Notes under the pieces: model-generated
Database searches by the model: none
Told to the model about the DNA's origin: nothing
What the model saw: only the letters and a program-made list of their open reading frames with translations
Translations under genes and position numbers: made by a program
Shown here: in pieces, positions 16,769-25,683 of the stretch
How the letters are laid out: each line of letters begins with the position of its first letter
Position numbering within the stretch: the stretch's first letter is position 1
NCBI RefSeq assembly: GCF_006543045.1
Contig: NZ_RBZW01000003.1
Location: 248,001 to 312,000, forward strand
DNA: 64,000 nucleotides
Direction: 5' to 3'
Source: Salinadaptatus halalkaliphilus
GTDB taxonomy: Archaea; Halobacteriota; Halobacteria; Halobacteriales; Natrialbaceae

Positions 16769-17365
16769 TTACGGGACGTTCTCGGCAAGGACGTCTTTGA
16801 CGGCCTCGAGCACCGCAGCCGGCTCTCGATTCGCGTCGATACGAGCGAATCGGTCGGGGTCGCGCTCGAGCAGTCGTTCGTAGTTGTCACGGACGGCAGC
16901 GAGGTAGTCGGCGTGTTCGAACTTGTTCGTCGCGCCCGCGCGTTCGGCTCCCGTTTCCGGCTCGACGTCGAGGTAGATCGTGAGATCGGGTTCGATCGAG
17001 AACGGCTCGTGGACATCGACCACGTACTCGAGGGGGTCTTCGAGCGCGAGCCGATCCGACGCCGCAAGCGTCGCGCCCTGATAGGCGAACCGCGAGTCGG
17101 AGTAGCGATCCGAGATCACGAGATCGCCGCGCCCGATGGCGGGTTCGATCACCCGCGAGAGGTGATCGGCGTGGTCGGCGGTGTAGAGAAAGAGTTCGGC
17201 CAGCGGATCGGCATCGGCGTCCTCGATCGACCGGTAGACGGCCTCACCGTACCAAGAGTCGTCGGTCGGTTCACGAGTGAACGTCGCGTCCGGATACGAC
17301 TCCTGGAGGGCCCCCCAGACCGTCGTCTTCCCGCTGCCGTCGAGTCCCTCGAGCGTGACCAGCAT
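16769..17365 (-). CDS. tmk: Thymidylate kinase
   Basis: A 198-residue P-loop kinase: GLDGSGKT is at residues 7-14, the [15 protein letters not shown] segment supplies the DRY/R motif of dTMP kinase, and the LID region carries [12 protein letters not shown]. It phosphorylates dTMP to dTDP. I prefer ATG 17365 (MLVTLEGL); a GTG two codons upstream at 17371 is the alternative. Convergent with the RAM gene. Confidence 0.92.
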   Translation of the reverse strand: MLVTLEGLDGSGKTTVWGALQESYPDATFTREPTDDSWYGEAVYRSIEDADADPLAELFLYTADHADHLSRVIEPAIGRGDLVISDRYSDSRFAYQGATLAASDRLALEDPLEYVVDVHEPFSIEPDLTIYLDVEPETGAERAGATNKFEHADYLAAVRDNYERLLERDPDRFARIDANREPAAVLEAVKDVLAENVP

Positions 17366-17466
17366 ATCCACGTCTCGGTGGGTGTGGTACTTAGATGGTG
17401 CCTATCCAGCCTCACCGACGCTGGTTACCGATCAGCTATTTATCGCTGGGACTGTTCGGTTCGTGT

Positions 17467-18375
17467 ATGCGAATCCTCGTCGCCGGCGGCACCGGCTTTA
17501 TCGGGACGAATCTGTGTCGTGAGCTCACCGCACGCGGCCACGAGGTGACTGCGCTCTCGCGGAATCCGGACGACGCCACGCCCGAAGGCGTCCAGTCGGC
17601 GGTGGGCGATGTCACGGCCTACGACTCGATCGTCGACGCCGTCGCGGATCACGACGCCGTCGTCAACCTCGTCTCGCTGTCGCCGCTGTACCAGCCGACG
17701 GGCGAACTCGATCACGAAACGGTCCACCTCGGCGGAACGAAGAACCTCGTGCGGGCGGCCGAAGCGGGCGATATCGGCCGGTTCCTCCAGATGAGCGGTC
17801 TCGACGCCGATCCGAACGCCGCGACCGCCTACCTCCGTGCGAAAGGACAGGCAGAGACGGTCGTTCGCGAGTCCGATCTCGAGTGGACGATCTTCCGCCC
17901 GTCGGTCGTCTTCGGCGAGGGCGACGAGTTCGTCGGCTTTACGAAGACGCTGACGACGCCGTACGTGACCGGGCTTCCCGGCGGCGGAGACACTCGGTTT
18001 CAACCGATCTGGGTCGGCGATCTCGCCCCGATGCTCGCCGACGCCCTCGAGGACGACGAGCACGTCGGCGAAATCTACGAGGTGGCCGGGCCGGACGTGC
18101 TCACCCTCGCGGACGTGACGAAACTCGTCTACGCGGCCGAAGGCAGGTCCGTGACGGTCTTGCCGATCCCCACGTCGCTCGCCAAACTCGGACTCTCCGT
18201 GATCGATCCGATTCCCGTTGTTCCCTTCGGGACGGATCAGGCGCGCTCGCTCGAGATCGACAACACCGTCGCCGACAACGACGCGTCGGTCTTTGGCTAC
18301 GAAGCGGACGATCTCCGGAGCCTCGAGTCCGCACTGGGTGTGGACTCGCGACAGTCACGCCGTGTGGCTCCCTGA
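17467..18375 (+). CDS. NAD(P)-binding SDR protein of the NDUFA9-like (atypical SDR_a5) group
   Basis: A 302-residue Rossmann protein: GGTGFIGTNLC at residues 7-17, an acidic GDVTAYDS region, and VNLVSLSPLYQPTGE followed by the RFLQMSGLDAD and YLRAKGQAE motifs. The YxxxK-like pattern is replaced by a YLRAKGQAE helix as in complex-I NDUFA9 relatives and sugar-nucleotide-like epimerases without catalysis. Conserved FRPSVVFGEGDEF is a clear NmrA/NDUFA9 hallmark. Function in haloarchaea unknown; a redox or quinone-related role is often assumed. Confidence 0.8.
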   Translation: MRILVAGGTGFIGTNLCRELTARGHEVTALSRNPDDATPEGVQSAVGDVTAYDSIVDAVADHDAVVNLVSLSPLYQPTGELDHETVHLGGTKNLVRAAEAGDIGRFLQMSGLDADPNAATAYLRAKGQAETVVRESDLEWTIFRPSVVFGEGDEFVGFTKTLTTPYVTGLPGGGDTRFQPIWVGDLAPMLADALEDDEHVGEIYEVAGPDVLTLADVTKLVYAAEGRSVTVLPIPTSLAKLGLSVIDPIPVVPFGTDQARSLEIDNTVADNDASVFGYEADDLRSLESALGVDSRQSRRVAP

Positions 18376-18551
18376 CAGAGTCCCAACCGCGGCACCGATA
18401 CACGGCAACACGGCCCAAACCATTATTATAAAAGCGCAAACACGTCAGTGTGTCGCTTTGCCCACAGGTAGCGTGCACTGACGAAAAACGGGCGCTGTCT
18501 GTCGATTCTTCCTGACATTCGGTTATGAGAGAAACTCACATCATCAAAAGA

Positions 18552-18558
18552 TTTATAG
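18552..18558 (+). promoter_or_regulatory. Promoter TATA box of cetZ1
   Basis: TTTATAG about 45-50 bp before the cetZ1 ATG, within an AT-rich 18401-18600 stretch unlike the surrounding GC-rich DNA. Implied start of transcription is near 18580, leaving a short leader of roughly 20 nt. Confidence 0.55.
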
Positions 18559-18602
18559 TCTTAATCACTCTGTTCCTATCCAACGGAGCCCCCTGACAAA
18601 TA

Positions 18603-19781
18603 ATGAAGCTGGCGATGATCGGATTCGGACAGGCCGGTGGCAAGATCGTCGATCGTTTTCTCGAGTACGACGATCGGACGGGTAGCGGAATCGTCCGCGC
18701 CGCGATCGCGGTGAACTCCGCGAAAGCAGACCTCATGGGTCTCGAGCGCATTCCACAGGAGAACCGCGTACTCATCGGCCAGGCCCGAGTGAAGGGCCAC
18801 GGCGTGGGTGCAGACAACGAACTCGGCGCGGAGATCGCCGAGGAGGACATCGACGAAGTCCAGAACGCGATCGATCAGATTCCGACCCACGAGGTCGACG
18901 CGTTCCTGATCGTCGCTGGGATGGGCGGTGGTACCGGATCCGGTGGCGCACCCGTCCTCGCGAAACACCTCAAACGGATCTATACGATTCCCGTCTACGG
19001 ACTCGGCGTGCTTCCGGGGACGGACGAAGGTGGAATCTACACGCTCAACGCCGCTCGATCCTTCCAGACGTTCGTCCGCGAGGTCGACAACCTGCTGGTC
19101 TTCGACAACGACTCCTGGCGTCAAACCGGCGAGTCAGTCGAAGGCGGCTACGACCAGATCAACGAAGAGATCGTGAGACGATTCGGCATTCTCTTCGGTG
19201 CAGGCGAAGTCGGCGAAGGCGAAGATGTCGCCGAGAGTGTCGTCGACTCCTCGGAGATCATCAACACGCTCTCGGGCGGCGGCGTCTCGACGGTCGGCTT
19301 TGCCAGCGAACAGGTCGAACTCGAACAGGGGGGCGGCCTCCTCTCTCGGTTTACCGGCGACGACAGCGGCAACGACGATCTCGACGCGGCGAACACGACA
19401 AACCGTATCACGAGCCTCGTCCGCAAAGCCGCGCTCGGACGCCTCACGCTGCCCTGTGAGATCGAAGGCACCGAGCGAGCGCTGCTCGTCCTCGCCGGCC
19501 CCTCGAACTATCTCAACCGAAAAGGCATCGAACGCGGCCGCAAGTGGCTCGAGGAGGAAACCGGTAGCATGGAAGTCCGCGGTGGCGACTATCCACGCGG
19601 GGAACCGGAAGTCGCCGCAGCTATCCTGCTTTCGGGTGTCACCAACGTCCCACGGATCAAGCGACTCCAACAGGTCGCGATCGAAGCCCAGGACAACATC
19701 GACGACATTCAGGCCGAAAGCGAGGAGAACTTAGAAGAACTCGTCGAAGACGACGAGGACGAACTCGAACCGCTGTTTTAG
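18603..19781 (+). CDS. cetZ1: CetZ1-type tubulin/FtsZ-superfamily cytoskeletal GTPase
   Basis: A 392-residue protein beginning MKLAMIGFGQAGGK, the CetZ N terminus, with the tubulin signature GGGTGSGG at 108-115 and the NTARSFQ-like N-A-A-R-S-F-Q segment before the nucleotide-binding loop. CetZ proteins are haloarchaeal relatives of tubulin and FtsZ that control cell shape and motility-associated rod formation; division uses separate FtsZ paralogues. CetZ1 is the best match to the N terminus I remember, including the acidic C-terminal tail ending ELEPLF. It stands alone behind its own AT-rich promoter. Confidence 0.9.
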   Translation: MKLAMIGFGQAGGKIVDRFLEYDDRTGSGIVRAAIAVNSAKADLMGLERIPQENRVLIGQARVKGHGVGADNELGAEIAEEDIDEVQNAIDQIPTHEVDAFLIVAGMGGGTGSGGAPVLAKHLKRIYTIPVYGLGVLPGTDEGGIYTLNAARSFQTFVREVDNLLVFDNDSWRQTGESVEGGYDQINEEIVRRFGILFGAGEVGEGEDVAESVVDSSEIINTLSGGGVSTVGFASEQVELEQGGGLLSRFTGDDSGNDDLDAANTTNRITSLVRKAALGRLTLPCEIEGTERALLVLAGPSNYLNRKGIERGRKWLEEETGSMEVRGGDYPRGEPEVAAAILLSGVTNVPRIKRLQQVAIEAQDNIDDIQAESEENLEELVEDDEDELEPLF

Positions 19782-19869
19782 GCAGCTGCGTTCGTGTCGG
19801 GGGGCACGAACCGGTTGCGGTGGCACGCGGTCGACGTACTTTTGAGCAAGCACTCGATACTCCGGATAG

Positions 19870-20508
19870 ATGCAGGTCGTCGTTCCGTTCGCCGCCGAGT
19901 CGCCGAAGACGCGCCTCGAGCCGGTGCTCTCGCCCGACGAGCGATCGACGCTCGCCCGCGCGATGCTCGACGACGTTCTCGAGGCGATTCTCGAGACGGG
20001 TCACGAGCCGACGGTCGTCTCGACGGCGCCACTCGATGCTGCAGCGTCCGTCCTCGCGGCCGACTCGGTGTCGGTCGAGATCGACGATCGGTCGCTGACG
20101 GCGGCCGTCGACGCCCGGTTACCCGCACCCGGCGACGACCCGGTCGCCGTCGTCATGGCCGATCTCGCACTGGCGACGCCGACCGCACTCAAGGCACTCT
20201 TTACGTCCGTCGCAGACGTCGCCATCGCGCCGGGTCGTGGCGGCGGCACGAACGCACTCGTCGTGTCCCATCCCGAATTCTCCGTCGACTACCACGGTGG
20301 CTCCTATCTCGATCACTGTGCGATTGCCCGCGAGGTCGATGCGACGCTCGAGACGGTCGACTCCTTCCGATTGGCTACCGACGTCGACGAACCCACAGAC
20401 CTCGTGGAGATCCTGATTCACGGCGAGGGTCGAGCCCCCGCACGGCTGCGGTCGTTCGGGTTCGAACTCGACACCGACGCGGGTCGAGTCGCCGTCAGCC
20501 GTCGCTAA
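19870..20508 (+). CDS. cofC: 2-phospho-L-lactate guanylyltransferase
   Basis: A 212-residue nucleotidyltransferase: MQVVVPFAAESPKTRLEPVLSPDERSTLARAML is the CofC N-terminal nucleotide-binding signature, VAVVMADLALATPTAL the metal-binding loop, and APGRGGGTNALVVSHP the substrate loop. It activates 2-phospho-L-lactate with GTP for coenzyme F420 biosynthesis. ATG 19870 gives full length. Immediate partner genes such as cofG are not next to it in this window. Confidence 0.93.
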   Translation: MQVVVPFAAESPKTRLEPVLSPDERSTLARAMLDDVLEAILETGHEPTVVSTAPLDAAASVLAADSVSVEIDDRSLTAAVDARLPAPGDDPVAVVMADLALATPTALKALFTSVADVAIAPGRGGGTNALVVSHPEFSVDYHGGSYLDHCAIAREVDATLETVDSFRLATDVDEPTDLVEILIHGEGRAPARLRSFGFELDTDAGRVAVSRR

Positions 20509-20573
20509 CCGAGTGGAGACCGTCAGCGACAACGGCTATAGCCGTCGATGTTCGCGCTGATTCGCCGTGACAA

Positions 20574-21500
20574 TCAAAGCACGCGAACGTCGGTCGTCCA
20601 GAACGATCGATGGGCGTCCTCGAGCGCCGATTTCGGCTCGCCGGTCGCGTCGACGGCGCCGGTCGCGACCGGATCGACGGTCGATTCCGCGACGAGCGTC
20701 TCGAGGACGCCTCGTTGGCCCACCAGATAGAGCCGATCGGCGGCCGCGTCGTCGACGTAGGCCTCGAGCGTCTCGCGACAGCGCTCGAGGTGGTCGTCGA
20801 TCTGTTCGTCACGAATGCGTTCGAATCGGGCCTGCGAGAAGCCGCCTTTGGAGTGGCTGCCTTTGACATCGCTTTCGAACCCGCGGTAGTCGGTCCGGTC
20901 GCCGTCATCGTAGCGGCCGACGGCGAAGAGGTCGGCTCGAACGAGTGCGAGGACGTAGCGTCCGGTCGGCAAAAACCACTCGCGCTCGAGTCGAAATCGA
21001 TCGTCCCAGGACTCCTCAAGATCCGGGCGGACGGGCGGATCGAGGGTGATCGCGAGGAGGCTGGCGTCGTCGAGACAGCACAGACAGGGCGTGGCGTCCT
21101 CGAGCAGGGCAATCCGGTCGCCGAGCACGGCCTCGAGGTCGGTATCGATGTCGTCGAGTCCGGCGTCGACGGTTGTCGTCAGCGCACCTTCGGGGCCGGT
21201 CCGAAACGACGTGAGTCGGTCGACGATACCGTCGAGTTCGGCGCCGCGAACTCGCTCACGCCGGCGATACTCGAGATCGGTCTCGTCCTCGCGGACGCGC
21301 TCGAGTTCGCCCTCGAGCTGGGCGATGCGATCCTCGAGTCGGTTCAGTTCCCGCTCGGCGTCCTGTCTGGCCGTCGCAGCGTCGGCTCGGCGTTCGGATT
21401 CGGCCTCGTACTGGGCCTGCAGGCGTTCGTTTTCGGCCTCGAGTTCGTCGATACGCTCTTTCAGCGATGCGCGGCCGAGCAACTCGTCGACGTCGAACAT
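20574..21500 (-). CDS. Vms1/ANKZF1-like release factor (VLRF1 domain)
   Basis: A 308-residue protein: residues 10-75 form a charged coiled coil, residues 100-300 the eRF1-like VLRF1 domain, with the key loop GSHSKGGFSQARFERIRDEQ (about residues 215-233). Eukaryotic Vms1 cuts peptidyl-tRNA from stalled 60S subunits using a glutamine in the corresponding loop; here glutamine 223 in GGFSQ is the candidate. It therefore probably hydrolyses peptidyl-tRNA on obstructed ribosomes. I use ATG 21500, four codons inside a GTG-started frame. The cysteine pair CLCC at 139-142 is notable. Confidence 0.75.
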   Translation of the reverse strand: MFDVDELLGRASLKERIDELEAENERLQAQYEAESERRADAATARQDAERELNRLEDRIAQLEGELERVREDETDLEYRRRERVRGAELDGIVDRLTSFRTGPEGALTTTVDAGLDDIDTDLEAVLGDRIALLEDATPCLCCLDDASLLAITLDPPVRPDLEESWDDRFRLEREWFLPTGRYVLALVRADLFAVGRYDDGDRTDYRGFESDVKGSHSKGGFSQARFERIRDEQIDDHLERCRETLEAYVDDAAADRLYLVGQRGVLETLVAESTVDPVATGAVDATGEPKSALEDAHRSFWTTDVRVL

Positions 21501-21529
21501 CCGGGCGAACACGCGAAGCGAGACTACTT

Positions 21530-21943
21530 TTAGGTTCCGACGCCGGGATAGCCATCGTCTGGTTCCGGGCCGTCACGGTCCGCTGTTTCGACGCCGGGTG
21601 GCTCCCAGCCACTCGCAAACTCGAGCAACTGTCTGGCCCGCTCTCGCCGGGCGAGAAACACTTCCCGAAGCGACGGCGGATTTCGTATTTCGCTTCCCTC
21701 GAGCAACGACTCGGGAAGCGCGAGCGTATTGGCCGGAACCGATTCGTCGCCGTGGACCGCGAAGTGTTGGGACTGGAGTTTCATCACCAGCGGCGTCTCG
21801 AGCGACTCGATCCCGTCGCCCGTTGTATACACTGCTTCGTTGATTCGTTCGTGTTGGTCGCTGTGCATGATGGCGTGATCCCGGTCGGTCGGGGTCACGT
21901 AGAGACGTCCGAGATAGTAGCTGCGTGAGAACACCTCGAACAT
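21530..21943 (-). CDS. Haloarchaeal DUF5802-type protein
   Basis: A 137-residue protein starting MFEVFSRSYYLGRLYVTPTD, with the ALPESLLEGSEIRNPP segment and an arginine-rich helix VFLARRERARQLLEFASGWEPP. I recognise it as a conserved haloarchaeal family (DUF5802 from memory) of unknown function. It is 29 bp upstream of the VLRF1 gene on the same strand, so the two are probably co-transcribed, which would tie it to ribosome rescue; that link is inference only. Confidence 0.75.
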   Translation of the reverse strand: MFEVFSRSYYLGRLYVTPTDRDHAIMHSDQHERINEAVYTTGDGIESLETPLVMKLQSQHFAVHGDESVPANTLALPESLLEGSEIRNPPSLREVFLARRERARQLLEFASGWEPPGVETADRDGPEPDDGYPGVGT

Positions 21944-22206
21944 TGGTACCAGTACACAAGGACCGGAGCCGTATAACTATTTGCGAACAGATTTAAATTG
22001 ACCTGTCTATCGATCCCAGCGTCGGGATCGACGAACTCCGAGGAGACTCCCGAGCAGTGGTCTCGAGTCCGTGACGTGTGGCGACTCGTTTAGGCTAGAA
22101 GCGAGTCTAATAAACGCTTTTGATCACTCTCGTCGCGTTATAGTGGCCGATGAACGATTCGAACGAAAGTCCGTCTTTTTAGGATGTTCGACGGCACAGA
22201 GACGTG

Positions 22207-23022
22207 ATGCAACCGATCCGGCTGCTCGTCGCGCTCGTGATCGTTGGCGTCGTCGGGCTGGCGATCGCACCGGCCGTCAGCGCCGGTCCCCAGACCGGCG
22301 GCCATACCGCGGCGAACGCGACCGAGTCGGGATCGAATACGACGGTCGCGACGTTCATGCAAACCAGTGCTGCCGAAACCGAACAGACGGTGGAGTCAGG
22401 GATGTTCGAGGCGGCGTTCGAGAACGCGTCCAACGAGAGTCAGGCCGAGATGGTCGCGGACAGAACTGCCGCGTTCGAGGACCGACTCGAGCGACTCGAG
22501 CAGGACTACGACGAACTCAACGAGTCCGGGCCGACCTACGAGCCACGATCGGCGAAATTGATGGCCGAAATATCGTCGCTCGAGCGAGCTATCAACGCGA
22601 CCAAACCGCGAGCGGCCGAGGCAGGCGTTAGCAGTGACCGACTGAGCCAGCTCCACGCGAACACGTCGACGCTTGCTGGATCCGAGGTCGCCGCGATCGC
22701 ACAGGAACGCGGTGGCGGACCACCGGTTGGAACCCATTCGCAGAACCAGACACCAGCCCAAAATCAGACCCCACCAGGTGACACAGGCGCCGACGACACG
22801 GCCGACGGCGCTGGCTCCGGCGACGAGAAGCCGCCGGCCGACCGTCCGGAACCGACCGAGGGGATGCCCGGATCGAGCGCGAACGGCGACGACACGAGCC
22901 CCGGCGCCGAGCCGGATACCGTTGGATCGGAAGACGCCAGCAACGGAGCGGGACCACCCGAGGCTGGGACATCGGGTTCGGCTTCCGACAGTGGTCCGGC
23001 GGCGACGACGCCCGAGCGGTAA
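22207..23022 (+). CDS. Secreted or membrane-anchored protein with coiled coil and low-complexity tail (DUF7096-like)
   Basis: A 271-residue protein. Residues 1-27 (MQPIRLLVALVIVGVVGLAIA followed by PAVSAG) are a Sec signal peptide; residues 60-175 are helical with SSLERAINATK and LSQLHANTS; the rest is proline-, glycine-, serine- and acid-rich, typical of a stalk. Several N-x-S/T sites could be glycosylated. I know related proteins from haloarchaea paired with an ArsR-type regulator as here (next gene, 70 bp away). No enzymatic domain is visible. Confidence 0.65.
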   Translation: MQPIRLLVALVIVGVVGLAIAPAVSAGPQTGGHTAANATESGSNTTVATFMQTSAAETEQTVESGMFEAAFENASNESQAEMVADRTAAFEDRLERLEQDYDELNESGPTYEPRSAKLMAEISSLERAINATKPRAAEAGVSSDRLSQLHANTSTLAGSEVAAIAQERGGGPPVGTHSQNQTPAQNQTPPGDTGADDTADGAGSGDEKPPADRPEPTEGMPGSSANGDDTSPGAEPDTVGSEDASNGAGPPEAGTSGSASDSGPAATTPER

Positions 23023-23092
23023 CTGTTCGTACGCTGTTGTATTCGCCCGCGAGCAGACACGCTTTTCAGCACCGATGCCATACGGCCCTCCG

Positions 23093-23746
23093 ATGGACTC
23101 CGCCGCGCTGTTGGACTTACTGGGCAACGAAAACCGGCGGCGAATCCTGCGGCTTCTCGCCCGCAAGCCGTGTTACGTCACCGAAATATCGGATTACATC
23201 GGTGTGAGCCCGAAAGCGGTCATCGAACACCTCCGAAAACTCGAGGAGGCCGGCTTGATCGAAAGCCGCATCGACGACCAGCGTCGAAAGTACTTCCACA
23301 TTGCTCGCAACGTTCGTCTCGAGGTCACCGTCTCTCCCTACGGTTTCGCGAGCAAGAGTGCCTATCCCGAAAACAACAGTTTCGATATTACGACCTGCCG
23401 TCATCTCACGCTCGATGTCACGTCGGACGAAACCGACGAACTCGAGGCGTTGCTCGGTACGCTCGAGGATCTCGAACGACTCGAAAACGAGTTATCGTTG
23501 GCCCAACGCTGGGTGCAGGGACGCCTCTGTGATGTCTTGGATCAAATCTCGGAGACGGCCGGTATCGGCCCCGAAAGTCGAATTTATGCCGACGTTCTCG
23601 CGAGCGTTCGAACGCAGCCGAAATCGATCGGCGAACTCAGCACCGACGTGGAGGCGCCACGCGAGGTCGTCGCCGAACTCCTCGAACGAATGGCCGACGA
23701 AGGCGTCGTCAGGCGAACCGAACGCGGCTGGGAACTCACGACCTAG
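23093..23746 (+). CDS. ArsR-like HTH transcriptional regulator
   Basis: A 217-residue protein. Residues 1-70 form a winged helix: LGNENRRRILRLLARKPCYVTEISDYIGVSPKAVIEHLRKLEEAGLIES, followed by a wing strand and a helical region. A second HTH-like segment lies at about 170-215 (SVRTQPKSIGELSTDVEAPREVVAELLERM). I start at ATG 23093; another ATG at 23075 adds MPYGPP. The gene follows the secreted protein and may control it. Confidence 0.82.
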   Translation: MDSAALLDLLGNENRRRILRLLARKPCYVTEISDYIGVSPKAVIEHLRKLEEAGLIESRIDDQRRKYFHIARNVRLEVTVSPYGFASKSAYPENNSFDITTCRHLTLDVTSDETDELEALLGTLEDLERLENELSLAQRWVQGRLCDVLDQISETAGIGPESRIYADVLASVRTQPKSIGELSTDVEAPREVVAELLERMADEGVVRRTERGWELTT

Positions 23747-23848
23747 GTCGTCACTCGCCGGGTTGTACGCCGAAAAGTGTAGGGGGGTTTTGTGGGGGTG
23801 TCGGTGACCGGGCACGTTGCCAACGGTCGATCGGCGCGGTTCGTCGTC

Positions 23849-24049
23849 TTACGCGTTGTTCATCCGCTGACTCGAGCGGTGGCCACACTGCTGGCACTCG
23901 CTCACGCGGTAGGGTTCGCGTGAGAACTGTGCGTTTTCTTCTTTGATGCTTTCGGTGCGAATCTGGACCGACACCTCGTGTAAGGTATCCAGGCCACAGC
24001 TGTCACAGTGCTCGGTCATTCCGTTGAATGAGCCATCTGTCGTTGCCAT
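23849..24049 (-). CDS. Small zinc beta-ribbon protein (DUF7835-like)
   Basis: A 66-residue protein with two CxxC knuckles: CDSCG (about residue 15) and CQQCGHRSSQ near the end, a zinc ribbon. The middle VQIRTESIKEENAQFSREPYRVSEC is charged. I recognise it as a haloarchaeal zinc-protein family (DUF7835 from memory), function unknown. On this strand an AT-rich CTTTTAAG box lies about 30 bp upstream of its ATG. Confidence 0.75.
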   Translation of the reverse strand: MATTDGSFNGMTEHCDSCGLDTLHEVSVQIRTESIKEENAQFSREPYRVSECQQCGHRSSQRMNNA

Positions 24050-24325
24050 TACCTGCCTACTTGCGGTAGTGCTGTCTTAAAAGCACGCGTCATTTCGAGT
24101 CGTGAGTCGTCCCAGCCGTGACGGTATCGGCGCCACGAGACCGTTCGATACCGTTTAATAGCCAGTCTCGGCTGTCCGAAGGTATACGCAAACACAAGTA
24201 AGAGCTGCTTACCCACGTGGTCAGTTGGCCCACCGCATACCGACTGCTGTTGGCCGTTTCGCACGATCGCGACGGGTTACGGCTGACATCACCACACTGA
24301 CTTACAGTTGCGACGTAGTCGTCGT

Positions 24326-24865
24326 ATGGACCAGGTCTTTGCACCCTGGCGGATCGAGTGGATTAGACGGGAGGAAAAGAATCCCGATATCGACGACTGC
24401 GTCTTCTGTGAACTCCCTGCTCAGTCGACCGATCGGGAAAACCTCCTCGTCGCTCGCAGCGACCACGCCATCGTGTTGCTCAACAACTATCCGTACAATC
24501 CCGGCCACACGATGGTCATTCCACGGTTACACACGGGCGCGTACAGCGACCTCGACGACGACCAACTGCTCGATCACGCCCGCTTGAAACAGCGGACGTT
24601 CGACGCGCTCGAGGTCGCACTCGAGCCGGACGGCTTCAACGCCGGCTTGAACCTCGGTGACGGCGCGGGTGGATCGATCGACGACCACCTGCACACGCAC
24701 GTCGTCCCTCGCTGGGAGGGAGATACCAACTTCATGCCGGTACTCAGCGAGACGTCGGTCATCGTCGAGGCCCTGGACGACACGTACGATCGGCTGCGAG
24801 ATGCGTTTGCGGCCCAAGACGACACGCGGCTTCCGGACGCCGACAGCGCGGTTATCGTCGAGTGA
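24326..24865 (+). CDS. HIT-family nucleotide hydrolase/transferase
   Basis: A 179-residue protein carrying the histidine triad HLHTHVVPRW, with His121, His123 and His125; the N-terminal CVFCEL pair may bind zinc, and the YNPGHTMVIPRLH strand is characteristic. HIT enzymes act on AMP-linked substrates such as dinucleoside tetraphosphates. ATG 24326 gives the standard N terminus MDQVFAPWRIEWI. The stop TGA (24863-24865) is the first base set of repeat copy 6. Confidence 0.88.
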   Translation: MDQVFAPWRIEWIRREEKNPDIDDCVFCELPAQSTDRENLLVARSDHAIVLLNNYPYNPGHTMVIPRLHTGAYSDLDDDQLLDHARLKQRTFDALEVALEPDGFNAGLNLGDGAGGSIDDHLHTHVVPRWEGDTNFMPVLSETSVIVEALDDTYDRLRDAFAAQDDTRLPDADSAVIVE

Positions 24866-24943
24866 TCCGGTCTGCTGTACCGTTTCTCGGAGCGACCGCA
24901 AGCGCTCGCGGTCGTTCCAGTACCGACGTACAGCAGTCCGTAT
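24865..24943. repeat. 79-bp divergent relative of the palindromic repeat, copy 6
   Basis: Ends ATCCGGTCTGCTGTAC and TACAGCAGTCCGTAT with inner stem GAGCGACCGC against GCGGTCGTTC. The order of blocks is that of the 82-bp family, but stem sequence differs from the other copies, suggesting an older or separate subfamily. Its first A is also the last base of the HIT gene stop codon. Confidence 0.7.
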
Positions 24944-25026
24944 AACACGGCCGAGAACCGGGCAACCAGCAAGGGAGACCGTCGGTCCGTACACTTTTCA
25001 GTTATTGATGCGTGTTCACTAGTGGC

Positions 25027-25431
25027 ATGGAATACAAGGTCGTACACACCGACGACGTCCCGATGACCGATCTCTCGGCAGTCGACGAGATTCCACCGGA
25101 CCTCCAGATTCGAGCGATCGACGAGGTCTTAGAAACCGACGATGTCCAGATCAAACTCTGGTACTTCGAACCCGGTGAGGAGATTCAGTATCACGCACAC
25201 AGCGAGCAAGAGGAGCTATTCTACGTCGTCGAAGGCGAGTTCTCGCTCAAACTCGGTCGCTCCGGCGAGGAGGAGTTCGTCGACGCAGGGCCGGGGACGT
25301 TCTGGATCGCCAAACCCGAAATCGGCCACGGCCATCGGTACGTCGGTGACGACCAGGGCGTCGTTCTCGCACTCGGTGCGCCCGCAGTCGAGGACCCGGG
25401 ACTGGACCCACACGAGATCGAAGCCGAGTAA
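25027..25431 (+). CDS. Cupin-domain protein
   Basis: A 134-residue single-cupin protein: YHAHSEQEELFYVVEGEFSLKLG carries the first metal-binding cupin motif (histidines in YHAHS, glutamate in QEELFY), and GPGTFWIAKPEIGHGHRYVG the second, with histidines at about 100-102. These ligands suggest iron, manganese or zinc binding and an enzymatic or ligand-binding role. ATG 25027 leads the conserved MEYKVVHTDDVPMTDL N terminus. No operon partner. Confidence 0.85.
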   Translation: MEYKVVHTDDVPMTDLSAVDEIPPDLQIRAIDEVLETDDVQIKLWYFEPGEEIQYHAHSEQEELFYVVEGEFSLKLGRSGEEEFVDAGPGTFWIAKPEIGHGHRYVGDDQGVVLALGAPAVEDPGLDPHEIEAE

Positions 25432-25443
25432 CCGACGGCCCAG

Positions 25444-25683
25444 TCACGACGCGTACGTTCGGTCGAGGAACTCGAGGATGCGTTCGGATTCGGCCATCGT
25501 GACGCCCTGGTCGTCGTCGACGACGACGGGTACCTGTCGCTGGCCCGAGACGCGTTTGACCTCGTTACGTTTCGAGTGGAGTCCCTCGACCCAGACGCTG
25601 TCGTATTCGAGATCGAGTTCTTCGAGTCGATCGACGACGATCTCGCAGTACGGACAGCCTTCGAGACGGTACAGTGTGACCAT
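25444..25683 (-). CDS. Glutaredoxin/GST-N-type thioredoxin-fold protein
   Basis: A 79-residue thioredoxin-fold protein with CPYC at residues 10-13, the classical glutaredoxin active site, and RQVPVVVDDDQGVTMAES matching the cis-proline loop. It reduces disulfides or mixed thiols; in haloarchaea the partner thiol is gamma-glutamylcysteine rather than glutathione, an established background. Convergent with the cupin gene, 12 bp apart. Confidence 0.87.
   Translation of the reverse strand: MVTLYRLEGCPYCEIVVDRLEELDLEYDSVWVEGLHSKRNEVKRVSGQRQVPVVVDDDQGVTMAESERILEFLDRTYAS

Noticed and set aside
23775-23815. G-rich stretch after the ArsR gene that could form a quadruplex
   Set aside because: Runs of G are irregular in spacing and number; no functional context, so I do not call it a quadruplex.
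24049-24264. 71-codon minus-strand frame overlapping the upstream region of the zinc beta-ribbon gene
   Set aside because: Arginine- and serine-rich translation typical of antisense GC-rich frames; overlaps the gene's promoter region.
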